Source of the DNA: Silene latifolia
Taxonomy: Eukaryota > Streptophyta > Magnoliopsida > Caryophyllales > Caryophyllaceae
Direction: 5' to 3'
DNA: 64,000 nt
NCBI RefSeq assembly: GCF_048544455.1
Contig: NC_133534.1
Coordinates: forward strand, 40,052,217-40,116,216
Part shown: positions 25,501-38,877 of the stretch, piece after piece
How the letters are laid out: each line of letters opens with the position of its first letter
Position numbering within the stretch: position 1 is the stretch's first letter
Notes under the pieces: model-generated
Told to the model about the DNA's origin: nothing
Database searches by the model: none
The model's input: only the letters and a program-made list of their open reading frames with translations
Translations under genes and position numbers: made by a program

Positions 25501-27122
25501 AAACGACCTTTCATTATATATATTCCTAACCAATACAATCTAACCATCTCCCTCCATAATTCTTACACATCTTAAGTTGCTACTATCCACATCCTTCCTG
25601 TCAACCCTTTATCCTCACATTCCTCACACTTATATCACTCCTTACTCACATCCACTTGCCTTTACATCACTCAAATTCGTAAATATATCACTCACCACGT
25701 CTCACAAAACTTGAACCATGCCTCAATCAGCTCATCAATGTTCTTCTCCTTTTTCCACTTCCCATCACAACCACATATAGCTCATCTCCTCCCACCAAAG
25801 TCATACTCACCATAAGGTGCCACTCACCACCCTATAAGATTGGGTAACTTACGTATCAAGACCAACATACATGTAAAACAATGCATAAAGAAGCAAAATA
25901 ACAACTTTGAATTAAACATAATATGCAACGAATTCAAAAGATAAGCATATGACACGAATCATGGGTCACTAGATCGAGTCCAGGCCACTCGATTGAGTAA
26001 ATGACTCACTCGATCGAGTAGGTTAAAGTCAGAGACACATATAAAAAAATTTACCAGGGCTACTCGATCGAGTAAGGGGTACTCGATCGAGTACCAAGGT
26101 GCACTCGATCGAGTGAGGGCCACTCGATCGAGTACCCTACGCATTTCTCAGCACTGTCCAGTTTTCGTAAAACGGTCATAACTCACTCGTTTCTTGGTCG
26201 TTTTGGGGCGTGTGACCTATCGTTAGAATCGTAAAAGAGCAAGTTATCACCTCCAATTAGAATCACATTAGAATCATTTATTAATCTCAAGTTATAACAG
26301 TTTAAAGACAATCTCTCTATAATCGAAAACGCAACTATTTGATTTTACTTCCAAACAACTTAAACGACAACAAAGTAAACAAAAACAACTCGATGCTCAT
26401 AAAACCAGTATCCCTAACCACATGTTACTATCTTCAAAAGCCAAGCAACAACATCCATTATGCACATGCATCATTCAATTTACCAAGCATGTATTACCTA
26501 CATGTTTTTATTCTATAACTTTACGTAAACGAAATCACAAATATATAACATCAAGTCTCCTATTCACATGTTACTAGCATAACAACATTATAAAATATCT
26601 TCCATCATACAACATGCTTTATCAAAATTCATATTATCATACAACAATTATCATCTTTTTCCACCAATTATTCATGCTCTTACTCAAACTTTCAGCTATA
26701 TAAACTCGTACAACACTACCAAAAACATATATGTATACATAACTCTATGTATAACTCAAATCAAACAAATTTTCTTTCCGTATTTCTATAATGCCATATC
26801 GTAAAACAACTATTATGCTTTCAATAAATAACTTACGAAATCACATCATCACCATCTTTTTCAACACATTCCCCATTCTCCATATACATACATCCACTGA
26901 TTCATGCCACACGTCACTATATAGGTACACAATTCACAAGATAAACACATAGCGATCCCGACTCATATCCCATGGTGACCGATTCAAAATTGTAGGGCGA
27001 GTTCGCGACTTTAGGACGTCTCCCAAGTCTTTGCATTAGCTCCTACAACTTCTACCCCGGGTTCATTTTAATTAGACTCCCTAGGTTCATTAGATTCATT
27101 GGTTACAGGTTTCAGGATCGTC
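22585..27122 (-). other. LARD 1 interior: no genes, strong strand asymmetry
   Basis: 4.5 kb without recognisable protein sequence in any frame. The plus strand is rich in C and A and poor in G over most of it. The region 25967-26142 carries a second palindrome array. ORFs of 60-90 codons here look random. Confidence 0.75.
25967..26142. repeat. CGATCG palindrome array, LARD 1 interior
   Basis: Seven copies of (A)CTCGATCGAGT, two of them slightly altered. The first three are spaced 19 and 21 bp and the last four (26062-26126) 19, 22 and 19 bp. Confidence 0.9.
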
Positions 27123-27137
27123 GCTCTGATACCATTT

Positions 27138-28575
27138 TGTAACACCCCCATACTCCAAGTGCCTTAACAGGATCACTCAAGGCATGGAAGTGCTACCATC
27201 TCGGTTACCCGAGGCAATGATAATCATAAGACAATAAAGAAACGTACTTTAAAAGTAATTATAATTTAAGTGATTACATGTCTCAAACCAAAACTGTCAA
27301 ACTGAAATATAAGGTTCTCAGACGATCTACTGATAAAACTATCAAAGCTACAAAACATTGTCTGACACAGCGGAAGACTTCTAACTGCCACGTGATGACT
27401 CATCCCAGCTATCTCATACGCGTCATCTTATACCTTCTCAATAACTGCTCACCATCCCCGAATGAATCACCACAGTTTTTAAAACATTTAAACGGGGTCG
27501 GTACTAATTACACAATCAAACCCACACTGAAACAATCATATAAACAACTCACACACAATCCCAGTCTCCATCTCCAATCACCTCATAACTGACTACACAC
27601 TAAAGTGTGTAGCCCTGCCAGAGTACCCATCGCAACAGATACTCCTCGCCGCCAATGGGGGACTGCAGCCGTTCCCACCTAAGCCCCGCTCATCTCCATC
27701 GAGCGATAAACCCATGTTCATTAATGTGCACACCCCTTCTGTGGCGGGTTTCACAGAAGGCGAATCAAGGGCATGAAGCCAATCCCGCAAGTGACTCCAC
27801 TCAGCCAGGGGCCCACCCCGAAAAACACAGACAGATAAACAGCAACCACAATACAACATCAACAACCGTCTGAACCAATCAACAATATGAAATCACAACC
27901 TTCTGAATCAATCAACAATATGAAATCACTAACTACAGCACAATCACCACACACATCATGTAACTAATACTGAGTAAAGAGACCCTACCTGAAATAAGCC
28001 ATCACCAAGATCGTCACAATCAGCTAATCATAATCATTCATCAACGAAATAACCTCCTATAGACACACAATCATACAATCACAATCTACAACAACAATAC
28101 TCCCCAAAACCCCCAAATTACCCAATTAGGGTTTTAAACATACTCAACGAATCGTTATAAAAATTATATGTAGAACTTACCCTTGACGCAAGGATCACAA
28201 CGGTATAAAGAACAAAGGAAACCGACACTTCTAGCTCCGGGATTTGTCAATAATGCGAACAATGCGAAGAACGTAATTTGCAATCTCCTTTTTGAGTGTA
28301 TTAGGTTTATAAAAATGTTTAGGAAAGATGACGGAAAGTTATATATACTAATTCACATTATTAACAAAATCCGACAAAACATTACCCGTAAACCGAGCTA
28401 CTCGATCGAGTGCCCGACATACTCGATCGAGTGTCCCCTACTCGATCGAGTACCAAGGCTACTCGATCGAGTACCCTACAAACAGAAACTATTTTAAAAC
28501 TCAAAACACCCTTACTCGACAGAGTAAGGCCCACTCGATAGAGTACCCAGAGACTCATAAAACCGTAGTATTACA
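27138..28575 (-). repeat. LARD 1 LTR (5' in element sense)
   Basis: 1438 bp, ends TG...CA. It pairs with 21148-22584 and has scattered substitutions. It carries the same palindrome array (28400-28548). Confidence 0.93.
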
Positions 28576-28580
28576 GTCTT

Positions 28581-29567
28581 GTCGACAGCTTTAGACGGAC
28601 TTCGGTTAAGTATAAGAGCAGCTGACAAAATAGCAAAACCCCATAATGAATTAAGTACTATCGTGTGACTCATCATGGATCGAACCATATCAAGTAGTGT
28701 TCGATTTCTCCGTTCGGACACACCATTTAATTGAGGTGTTCCAGGTGGAGTTAACTGTAAAACTATTCCACAGTCTCTAAGGTGTTGATCAAACTCATTT
28801 GAAAGATATTCGCCACCACGATCTGAACGGAGTGCTTTAACCTTTCTTCCCAGTTGGTTCTAAACCTTATTCTGGTATTCCTTGAATTTTTCAAAAGACT
28901 CACTTTTATGCTTCATTAAGTAGACATATCCGTATCTACTCAAATCATCCATGAAAGTGATAAAATATCTATAGCCGTCTCTTGCGGTGATTGACATAGG
29001 TCCACATACATCAGTATGTATGACTCCTAATAGGTTATTAGCGCACATTCCAACACCTTTGAAGGAAATTCGAGTCATTTTGCCGATAAGACATGATTCA
29101 CACGTGCCAAATGATGAGAAATCAAATGTGGAGATAGTCCCATTCTCAATGAGTTTCTTTACACGTTTTTCATTTATGTGTCCCATTCGACAATGCCATA
29201 GATAAGTTTGATCTTTGTCACCAACCTTTAATTTCTTATTATTCACATGTAATATATCTGTGGTTTGATCTAAGATACAAATTCTTTTTATGGAAACTGC
29301 TTTGCCATAAACCATTTCATTAAAAGAGAAAATACAGCTATTGTCCTTTATTGAAAATGAAAAACCGTCTTTATCAAGTACGGAAACAGAAATAATATTC
29401 TTAGATAAACTGGGTACATAGTAACAGTTATATAAATATAACTCAAAACCACTCGGGAGCTGGATTATGTATGTTCCCATTGAGACTGCAGCAACTCTTG
29501 CTCCATTCCCGACTCGTAGGTCCACATCACCCTTTGCTAGGGGTGTGATGTTTTTTAGGCCCTGCAA
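28581..29567 (-). pseudogene. Copia 1 GAG-pre-integrase and integrase
   Basis: Minus-strand frame 29567-28860 gives the protease tail, GAG-pre-integrase zinc region (HCRMGHINEKRV ... CESCLIGKM) and the start of the integrase core (HTDVCGP). One stop (TAG near 28861) interrupts it. The same sense then continues with RSDRGGEY and GVSERRNRTLLDMV, so all three core acidic residues (D, D, E) are still visible. The frame ends at A-V-D-K-T where the gypsy-like element inserted. The next residues, PYEIWKG, resume at 21142 on the far side. Confidence 0.92.
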
Positions 29568-29600
29568 ATGATTACACAGATGAGAACCACAACCAAGATA

Positions 29601-30515
29601 TCAAGTACCCAAGTTCAAACTTGCATGGTTAATCTCAATCATATGAATATAAGATGACATACCAACAGGAGTGACGCGGCCTGCTTTTATGTCCTCACGG
29701 TACACGGGACAGTTCCTCCTCCAATGCCCAGTCTTGTGACAATGGTGGCACTCAACGTTACCGCCCTTTCTCTTTGCCTTGCCTTGTGAGCCACTAGTCT
29801 CACCAGGCCCACTCTTACCGTTTCTTGACTTCTTAAACTTTGGCTTTCCTACAGTTAGGTCGTCGTGAGCTTTGCCCTTACCCTTATTCTTGTTGGAAAT
29901 CATGAGAACATCTTGCTTCATGCTCCCACTCAATTTCATATCCTTCTCGGTCTGTACGAGAAGTGAGTGTAGCTCATGAGGACTTTTCTTCATGTCATTC
30001 ATGTAGTAATTTGCCCTGAAAAGGGCAAAACCATCATGAAGTGAATGAAGCATACGGTCAATGACTATGCTCTCACTGATTTTACAATCAAGTGCCTCCA
30101 GTTTCTCGACATTCTCAATCATGTCAAGAATGTGTGGGCTAACCGGTTGGCCCTTCTGGAGTTTCGCCTCAAAGAAGCGACAGATATGCTCATAAGTAAC
30201 GATTCTCGGTGCTTTTGAGAACTCATTAGTGAGCGTGGTGAAAATCTTGTTTGCACCTTGGGCAATGAAGCGTCTTTGCAAATTGGTTTCCATTGCAAAA
30301 ATGAGTACGTTCTTTATCGCACCCGCTTTCATGACGAAGTCACTATAAGCAAGTGACTCGTTAACTCTTGCATTGGGGTCTGGGTTTGGCGGTATTGGCT
30401 CAGTCAAGTACTTGAGCTTACCGTCAGCAATGGCAGCATTCCGTAATGATGCCTCCCAGTCTGCAAAGTTGGACCCGTCATTCTTCAGTCGTGTGGACTG
30501 ATTCATGTGGTCCAT
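29601..30515 (-). CDS. Copia 1 Gag (capsid/nucleocapsid)
   Basis: 304 aa open frame with Copia-type gag layout (UBN2-like capsid region, then a basic tail). It has one CCHC zinc knuckle, C256-C259-H264-C269 (CHHCHKTGHWRRNC), for RNA binding. This is the only long intact frame of the element. Downstream the protease site normally reading L-D-T-G-C-G-S-H is broken by a small frameshift (TGA near 29598), so Gag is cut off from PR. The start codon is the first Met of the frame (MDHMNQS). It is intact by eye, but the element as a whole is dead. Confidence 0.9.
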   Translation of the reverse strand: MDHMNQSTRLKNDGSNFADWEASLRNAAIADGKLKYLTEPIPPNPDPNARVNESLAYSDFVMKAGAIKNVLIFAMETNLQRRFIAQGANKIFTTLTNEFSKAPRIVTYEHICRFFEAKLQKGQPVSPHILDMIENVEKLEALDCKISESIVIDRMLHSLHDGFALFRANYYMNDMKKSPHELHSLLVQTEKDMKLSGSMKQDVLMISNKNKGKGKAHDDLTVGKPKFKKSRNGKSGPGETSGSQGKAKRKGGNVECHHCHKTGHWRRNCPVYREDIKAGRVTPVGMSSYIHMIEINHASLNLGT

Positions 30516-32534
30516 GAAAGTTTTGAGTCAGGACTCGCGTGCAAGTTTAGCACTTGGCATAGGGATATCATTATTTCCAGCCATTTGTTGTAAGCAATAT
30601 TATCAATATAAAACGAATTCTACACTGCGAAAAGAAGAAGAAAAACATAATAAGGATACTCATCGTTATGATTTAAGTCTAATGCAAAACTGTTATAATG
30701 CGAAGACTCAAGCATTTATACAATTGACCTCCCTCAAGAATTATATAAATGATCCCAAGACTCAATTATCTGTAAATTGATAAGCCAACCTCTTGGCTAA
30801 TTCTACTTTTAGAATTCTTGGTTGATAAATTTCTGTAAATTCTATCTATAGTCCATCATAATCTCGAGAAACTATTCGGATTATAATGTTGAGGTAAAAT
30901 AAGTCAACACAAACTACTTACCCAACGTAGAAGGGGTCATATGGAGAGTAACGTCCTATATGCCTACCGACGAAGAAGGGATTCACAGTTGTTTGGCCTA
31001 TAAAGACTAGTCTCAACTTTAGTTTTAGAGGAAGATCCCATCAACTTTATTTTAATACATTTTAAGTGAACTAATATCTAGCATGCGAGAATGAATAAAC
31101 TAAGATGATGGCTTAAAATAGTGTGACATCTTTATGTCCATGATAACTAACATCCAAACTTTATGAGTCAATTTTCATGCATATAAGTAGGTGATTTGGT
31201 TTAGGCGGAATATGATGCACTAATTATCATGCGAAGAAAAGTAACAAGAATGGAAAAACGTAAAACAAAAACAAAGTCCTAGTGTGGCCTATCTACCAAA
31301 ATGAACATAAATACAACTTTGGAATCCTTCCTAGGACCCGAAAACCTTGTCTTGATGTTCCATCTTGGTTCATGTAGCGGGAGTGAGCAATCCAATCTCC
31401 ATCTTTAGTCTTCTCAAAATTACAATTAATAAATTACAAAATAAACCTATTTACATTCTAATTTCAAAAACATAATACTAAAGAAAACCAAAGGAGATTC
31501 GAGATCTCAAAATTATATCAAGATTATGTTTCCATCATTACGAAAACATAATCAACTAAGGCCACACTAGGTAATTCCAAATTACAACCGATTGCAAAAA
31601 TACGTAAATAAACCATTTAACAATTCATACAACTAAATAAAATGCATCAACAATAAATTAATCATTCAAGACATAATTCCTTAATTATGTAGAGTAATTT
31701 ATCCAAACCACCTATTTTAAAATGGTCAAAATTATGTGACAATTCCTCAATTACTCACAATAATTCCAATCTTAATACACATTAACTTGTAATATGAATT
31801 AATCTAACATCATTTTAAACCACTTTAAAATAATTGGGTATCTAAAATTTGTGAACTTTTTCACAACAAACAAACATACATTATAGATATAATGTATAAT
31901 AATTATTGGCCAATACACAACAAGAAAAAAAAACGGAATTTTTTTTTTAATTGCTTTCGGCATTCGGCCCTAAAATTTCGAAAAACAAGTTTTTTTTTTC
32001 TTGTTTTTTTTCGAAAACAACCCCTTTTATGTGAACAAATTTGTTTAATGTTGCTACTATAACAAGATCGGCATAATCATCAATGTTTAATTTAAACATA
32101 GATCCAAACTAGATGATTCAATTTAACCTATTAAAATGAATATCTAAATTATGATTAAATCGATTATGTGAATATTTGATTCATCAAAATTGATTTGAAC
32201 ATTATTAAATTAATGAATCATGATTCTTAAACAACAATTTAACACCGTGTATGCCAAAACTATATAACAAAAACAAATGAACATCATCAATCAAAACAAT
32301 TTACATTTACATTTCAATTTAATTCTTATTAAATCAAAACATCGACAAATTTATCATATTATCATCTTAACATATTAAAACAACAATATCAATAAATCAA
32401 AATGGAAACAAGGCATCAAAAAAAAAACATCTCGGCAAAAAAAAATTGATACGGCCGAATTTTTTTTTTTTAAATTGTTTTTTTTTTGTTTTAATCCATT
32501 TATGAAAATCATATAAAATAATTTCGCGGCCTAT
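30516..32534 (-). other. Copia 1 long 5' leader
   Basis: About 2 kb between PBS and gag, AT-rich, with A/T homopolymers near 31930-32010 and 32410-32480. No gene. Its LTR-proximal part is homologous to 56717-57660 in the second Copia copy, which helps define that element. Confidence 0.75.
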
Positions 32535-32546
32535 GCTCTGATACCA
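32535..32546 (-). other. Copia 1 primer binding site
   Basis: Minus strand TGGTATCAGAGC, two bases from the LTR, complementary to the 3' end of initiator tRNA-Met. Confidence 0.92.
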
Positions 32547-32548
32547 CT

Positions 32549-33599
32549 TGTTAGATATATTGGTATATTTCATCAAGAAAAATTCGGATTATAACGAAAT
32601 TATGAAATATGAAATTACGAGTCATAAACGAAATGCATGAACAAAATAATAGAGATTAGAATTAACCTCCGGTTCTAGAAATTTGGCCTAAGAACAAATA
32701 TCGAGATCGATATTCTCCTAATCGTTGCACCCAAGATGCTTCGAGAAATGCCTTTTTCTTGCTAGAAAGAGAACCCTAATTCCTAATAATTTTTAGGGTT
32801 TTGTGATGAGAGTATGGAGTAAAAAACAAGAGAGAAAATGATCCTCCCACCTCTCCTATATAACCATCCAAAAGGAGAAAAAGAGGGGAAGATATTTTTC
32901 TTATTTTTCTCCCCTTTAATCGTGTAACAACCAAACAAATAAGGAGAAAATCTTCTTATTTTAGGTTGTTATCATATTGTATAAAATGTGTATCATTATC
33001 AATTGTCATTTATGTCGTCACGTATTAATAAGTCCACACACAACAGTTTGTAGTCAATTTACTAATACCGGTCTGTTATCATTTATTATGACAATTTCGT
33101 ATAATATATACATTAACTATAAATATCGCATATTTATAATTTGCTAATTAAATATAACCGTTTATGTTTAATTACGAATTAACATCTTAATTCGTTTAAG
33201 CTAACATTATATACATTAATTAAATATAACGGTTTATATTCTATTTACGAATTAACAATTAATTCGTCTCAGCTGATATTATTTAATTGTATTAAATAAT
33301 CGACTCATCATCACATTGACTAACCTTTTAGTCAAATACATGGACTAACCTTTTAGTCATATAAGGCATCAATGTGATTATATTTTCATATAATCACATC
33401 TCTCAAACACATCCTTTAGGTGTGACTTTTAGGGACCAGTTGATCACCGCCATCAGTATGATAATAACGTCAAACTTCTAGCAAGCCAACCGTTATTAGT
33501 AAACGTTAATCAACTGATAAAATACTAAGTATACCCTGTGAACCGATAAGAGATTTATACACGTTATCACACTAATTGTGGAGGACACTAGCTCCAACA
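32549..33599 (-). repeat. Copia 1 LTR (5' LTR in coding sense)
   Basis: 1051 bp. It is followed on the minus strand by the PBS (32546-32535, TGGTATCAGAGC). It carries the same TATATAG box and 5'-leader start as the partner LTR. Confidence 0.95.
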
Positions 33600-34534
33600 G
33601 AATGAAACTTTAATGTTACACGAGTAAAACTTTAATGGTGATGAGTGAAACTTTATTTTTTTTAGGCCATTTTCAATATAAAAGTTTATATATATGTAAT
33701 GATCTAAAAATTTGTTATTTCTCGAATGAAACTTTAATGGTAAAGGATTAAAACTTTAATTCTTGGGAGCCGAAACTTTAGTGCGAGTCCTTCTATATAT
33801 AGGCAATAACCACCACCACCGCCAACAATAAAAACTCCTTTGTCGCTACCACCGCCAACAATAATAACAACAACCGCCAACACCACCCTGACTTCACCAA
33901 AAAAAAATAAAAAATTAGTAGATCTGAAAAACGAGTCCACCTACGACTCCTCCAACCATCGACACCCACCACCCTCGGCTTCTCAAACCACCACCAACAA
34001 AAAACAACTCCTTTGGCTTAGATCTAAAAAAAAAGGAGACCAACAGTGCTAAACAGCCACTGCGCGACTACGACCACGGCCACCACCTTCTCTCCCTGTT
34101 CGCCACCAACAACACCACCTACATCTTTAAAAAAAAGGAGGGAATAGGCGGTAGAACTACCGCCACTCCATTACCCACCGCAACACAAACCACCAACAAC
34201 AACAACAAACTTTTTAAGATCTGAAAAAAGAGAAAAAAAACAAAAAACGAGAAGGGGAAAAAGGCGGCGTCTGGTGGCGGCGGTTGAGGAGAGGAGAAGG
34301 GACGACCACGACGAGGGAGGACGGACGAGGGAGAGAGCGGCGTCTTATAGTGGCGTGCATTGTTGTGGTTGTTCTCGGTGGTGGTAGAGTGGTTGTTTTA
34401 GTGTTTAGGGTTGTTGGTGAGTGAGGGATGAGAAAGGCGGAGAGAGAAAGAGTGAGGAAGAGAGAGAAGTGAGAGGCAGCGAAATGGAAAGAAATTAGGT
34501 TTTATTGTCTTTTATATAACCTCTTTATTTTTAG
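33600..34534. other. Right part of element C, no gene
   Basis: More GAAACTTTAAT units to about 33780. Then a C/A-rich then G-rich stretch with many CCACC and GGTGG words (33810-34450). The ORFs here are compositional. No RNA gene seen. Confidence 0.6.
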
Positions 34535-34623
34535 ATTTAATCTCAACCCTTGATTTTGTTACAATCTAAGGGTTAAGATTAGGACTTATGGACTCACCTA
34601 AGAGAGGTGGACTCATTTGATCC

Positions 34624-34627
<4 letters not shown>

Positions 34628-34699
<72 letters not shown>
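34628..34699. repeat. (TA)n tract right of element C
   Basis: 72 bp of TA dinucleotides. To its right the interior of a coding-free gypsy element begins abruptly, so the tract marks the insertion point of the A/B/C cluster in that element. Confidence 0.95.
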
Positions 34700-34700
<1 letters not shown>

Positions 34701-35834
34701 CACAAACATTCTATTCACATGTTACTATAATGCCACATTGTAAACTAACTATCATGCAACATGCTTATTCACAACACTTTATAATATATCCTCTTCATCT
34801 TCTTTCACCACATTCCCTATTCCACCACAATCATTTTCCAACATTTCCATACAACACATCATCCAACATATTCAATAGAACATTAGTAAACACATAGCGA
34901 TCCCATGACACCCCATAGTGATCGGTTCAAAGTTGTAGGGCGAGATTGCGACTTTAGGACGTTTCCCAAGCCTTTGCATTAGCTCTTAACAACTCCTACC
35001 CAGGTTCATTTTATTTTGACTCCCTAGATTCATTGGGTTCATTAGTTACAGGTTCCAAAATCGTCGCTCTGATACGACTTTGTAACACCCCAATACTCCA
35101 AGTGCCTTACCAGGACCACTTAAGACATGGGAATGCTACCATCTCGGTTTCCCGTGGCAATGTATATCAAATAGACAATAACGAAACGTACTTTAATAAA
35201 TAAATTTAAAGTGATACAAGTCCAAACCAAAACTGTTAAATGGAAATACAACTGTTCCAAAATGCTAACTCAAATAAAGTAACAAAAGTATTATGATAAC
35301 ACAGCGGAAGACTACTATCAGACTCGTGGCGACTCCATCCCCAGCTAATCCCGTGCGCATCCATAGTATACCTGCTAGACAACTGCTCACCACCCCCGAA
35401 TGGATCACCATAGTTTTTAAAACATTTAAACGGGGTCAGTTACTGATTACACAAAAATAATACAACAGAAACAATACACAATTATCCAATCTCCATCATA
35501 ACTCCACACACCTGACTACACACTAAAGTGTGTAGTCCTGCTAGAATACTCATCGCAACAAGTATTCCACACCGCCAATTGGGGACTGCAGCCATTCCCA
35601 CCTAAGCCCCGCTCATCTCATCCGAGCGATAACCCATGTTCCTTAATGTGCACATCCCCTCTGTAGCGGATTCCACAGAGGGCGAATCAAGAGCATGAAG
35701 CCACTCCCACAAGTGACTCCACTCAGTCGAGGACGCACCTTGAGAACCACATAAAAACAATCACAACCAACCACATTATACAACAACAATTACCAATTAC
35801 CAATTCCAATACGATATGAATCAACAACGATAAA

Positions 35835-37174
35835 TGATACTGTCGTTTCGTACCAAAAATAAAATACCTAAGTACAACTAACAGAAGTCAGCGGTAAGTA
35901 GGGTCGATCTCCACAGGGAGGCGGTGTACTATCTATTTGTCTATTTATCTGTCTAATGTCACGATGGGGGTTGAATTGATTTTAACTAAACTACTAAGGC
36001 TAAAGGCAAGAGGAAAAGGATAAAGGGAATTAACAATAAGAGAAAGGAAGTATGCTAGGGGTCGGTCTACCGTGGAAGCTATCAGATCTTATACTATCAG
36101 GAATACTAAGGCGATTAGACTATTGATAAGAAGAGCTATGGTCGTCACCTTTCGGTCCTTAAACCGCCCTAGAGCGTAAACAGCTTAACTTTCGCCCTCA
36201 CTGCAATACCCTATTGTAACTAAGCAAGCCTTCCCTTCCAATCTTTCGATCTAGGTCGGGGTTAACTAGAATTATGGGTCTCCTGCATGCATACATTCGA
36301 CCAGATAACAATTAAATTGCCTAATACAATTCCTATCGCAGGTCTAATCTATTTAATACAATTAAAGCATTGCTACCACGGCTTCCCTAATCCTAACATA
36401 CTAAGGGAACTAGCTACTCATGGGAATGGGGGAAGCAAGAATAAAATAAATAATAACAATAAACATTAAAAGGGAAGAAGAATTACTAGATTAAGGGATC
36501 CGGAAGAAATAAAAAGTAACAGTGTTTAAGGAAGGGAAAAGGAGTAACGTGATCCTTCCCGGATTGTTGGATTCTTTGGATGATTACAAATGACACCCTT
36601 TACTCCTATTTATAAGAAATTAGGAGTAGGATTAAACCTAATTAACGAATTAAAGCTTAAAAAGCCCAGACCAAAAGCATAATCCACTCGATCGAGTAGA
36701 GAAATCACTCGATCGAGCGAAATCGCCAGAAAAATTTCGATCGACCATTTATAGTGCTCGATCGATCGATTACACATAAGGGACTGGTCGATCGACTAAG
36801 GAAGCAACTCGATCGACTATTTATTGCACCTAAAACCACTCGATCGAGTAATAAATCACTCGATCAGGTGGGTCTTGACTTCAATGACTACAATTCTCGT
36901 TAGTTCGCCTTGACTTGTCCTTTTAGCTCCCGAAACACCTTCACGCATCCCAAGAAGATGACTATATTTCCGCTCCGAATCATCTCTTCCTCCAAATGCA
37001 TGCTAAATGGACGGTAAATAGCTCGATTTCGCTACTTTCTGGTGCATTCCTGTAATTAAGACAAAATACACCAAAGTAGCATATTCGGGGCATTTCGTAG
37101 CATAAAACCACGATAAAAGCATAGAAATACGTGCATAAAATAGGCTAAAAAGACTATGTAAAATGCACGTATCA
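35835..37174 (-). repeat. Athila-like 1 LTR (3' in element sense)
   Basis: 1340 bp. TATAAATA (36614-36607 on the minus strand) is a strong TATA box. Palindrome array at 36685-36870. It is nearly identical to the partner LTR; the differences cluster at sites that read CAG or CTG in the partner. Confidence 0.93.
36685..36870. repeat. CGATCG palindrome array, Athila-like 1 LTR (left)
   Basis: Eight copies (last one altered). Centre spacings are 21, 28, 21, 30, 21, 31 and 20 bp, that is, pairs of about 21 bp separated by about 30 bp. Confidence 0.92.
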
Positions 37175-38870
37175 AATCTCCCCAAACCAAACCTTTACTC
37201 GTCCTCGAGTAAACTCAAATGCAACTAAAGGAACGGAAAAAGATAACTCAGAGCCAGCTACAAATGCCCACTTAAGCCAATTTAATGCAAGCAAACTAAC
37301 ACTTAAAGCAAGACAGTCAAATGCAAACGAGTTATAGGATGTTTATAAATAAAGCTGAACCGTCGACCTTGCAAGACCTTTAATAATGGACTCTCACGGG
37401 TCACTCTTTCTCTCATGAAGCAAAGGGTAAGCATATATATGTAAGAGAGAAAGAAAAATAGTCGCTCACCTAAACTACGACCCACATAAACATGCATGCA
37501 GCTAATATGATAGACAATTCTAACTACCGTACACACATTCCAACCAAACAAGGTCCTGTCACAGCCGAGGGCTTACAAAAATATGGTAAAGTGAGGCAAT
37601 GGGTAAGAAAAGGCAAAACAATTATGGGAATGTGGAGGTATAGGTGATCAAGCTAGTACCTAAACAAAACCATATATCAACATCCATTCTTACGCAATTA
37701 TAGAATAAGCACAATGCCCTTCATTTGGCATAAAACTCACCAAACCAAACTGAACATACTCCTCATATGATGTAAGATAGAACATAGGAGCAGAAACCGT
37801 CAACTAACAACATCTTTTTTTTTTCATAATTTTTCTTCTTTCTTTTTTTCATTTTTCTCGGTTTCTTCTTTTCTTTTCTGAATTCTCTTTTTTTTTCGAT
37901 TCTTTTTTTCATCACGTTTTTTTTTCGTTTTTTTTTTTGAATTCTTTTTTCAACATCCTCCCTTTCTTCATAGACTACCAACTCCGATTCAATAGAATAT
38001 GCGCCAAACTTGATACAATGAAATATATACCGCAAAACAACAATCTAAACTAGCTTGACAAGGCAGGCTAAATTTGGATGTAGCTAAAGGGTCAACTGGC
38101 AAATTTGGCTAATGTGGAGTTAAATGGGTAAAAATGAAAGAAAGGGAAAATGTAAGCACCTCCCTGCATGTGACACCAACCACTAACCCGAATGTATGAC
38201 GGCAAAAAGCAATTGAATTTCATATATGTGCAAATTGATGATACATGTTATGCAAGGAGTAACTACTCACAATCCTACATGAAACTGGTCATAAATGACA
38301 CCAGTTTATAAGGCTCTAAATCTTAGAAATTATAAGTAGGTTGCCAAAATTTCAGGTCAAGTCTATTCGTTCAGCTAAATTTAAACATAAACTCGTAGAT
38401 TATGCAAAGGACAAAGCTAATAAGATAATAGTTTAATGCAAGGCTTAAGCAAAAAGACAGTTATAGAGCAATATCATCATGGAAATCTACCGTTCCGACT
38501 CAACCTATATGCAAAAATAAACGAGAAATTTTTTTGAATTTTTAACATTTTTTCAAATTTTTATTGAATTTTTATGAAATAAATAACAATGCAAACAGAA
38601 ATTAAACGTGATTCTTGAAATGCAAATAAAACAATATGCAGACACAGATATGGATGCATAACCTCCCCAAACCAAACCGTACAATGCCCCCATTGTACCA
38701 AAACATGGAAAGGAAATGCAAACTAAAGGAGAAAGAGAGAGTAAAAAGCGGAAAACTCACAAAATGCGCGAATAAGGGGACCTCCCCAAACCGACCATGA
38801 AATGGGAGGTTGCTAAGGGCCCGGAAAACCGTCTCAGGAAGCTAATCCAAGTCAAATATACTCGATGTCC
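37175..38870 (-). other. Athila-like 1 interior, 3' non-coding part
   Basis: Starts with the polypurine tract (37175-37193). No gene. It contains a T-rich/GA-type patch (37810-37950) and phrases shared with the interior of the other Athila-like element (for example GTTCCGACTC at 38494, reverse complement near 60405). The lysine-rich frame on the minus strand at 37763-38035 is the translated purine tract. Confidence 0.7.
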
Positions 38871-38877
38871 GTCCAAC

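Larger units (their letters stand above)
21148..28575 (-). mobile_element. Coding-free LTR element (LARD-like, gypsy-type) 1
   Basis: It inserted in the Copia integrase gene with a 5-bp duplication GTCTT (21143-21147, 28576-28580). LTRs of 1437 and 1438 bp (21148-22584, 27138-28575) begin TGTAACACCCC and end GTATTACA (TATA in the left copy). PBS TGGTATCAGAGC (27134-27123, minus) and a purine tract AAGGAGGGAAGAC (about 22599-22585) set the minus orientation. The 4.55 kb interior shows no gag, pol or other protein, so it must have used proteins in trans. LTR style suggests Ty3/gypsy, perhaps chromovirus (Tekay-like); that lineage is my inference. Confidence 0.9.
17390..33599 (-). mobile_element. 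Copia retrotransposon 1 (hosts a nested gypsy-like element)
   Basis: Two 1051-bp LTRs (17390-18440, 32549-33599), each TGTTAGA...CCAACA, are flanked by the 5-bp target duplication GAATG (17385-17389 and 33600-33604). On the minus strand the PBS TGGTATCAGAGC (initiator tRNA-Met type) follows the 5' LTR and a purine tract precedes the 3' LTR. Gene order gag, PR, INT, RT, RNase H is the Copia order. Without the nested element (21148-28575) it is about 8.8 kb. All four coding parts carry lesions, although the LTRs differ at few sites. Confidence 0.95.

Noticed and set aside
37763-38035. Lysine/arginine-rich 90-codon frame
   Set aside because: Translated purine-rich tract in a retroelement 3' region.
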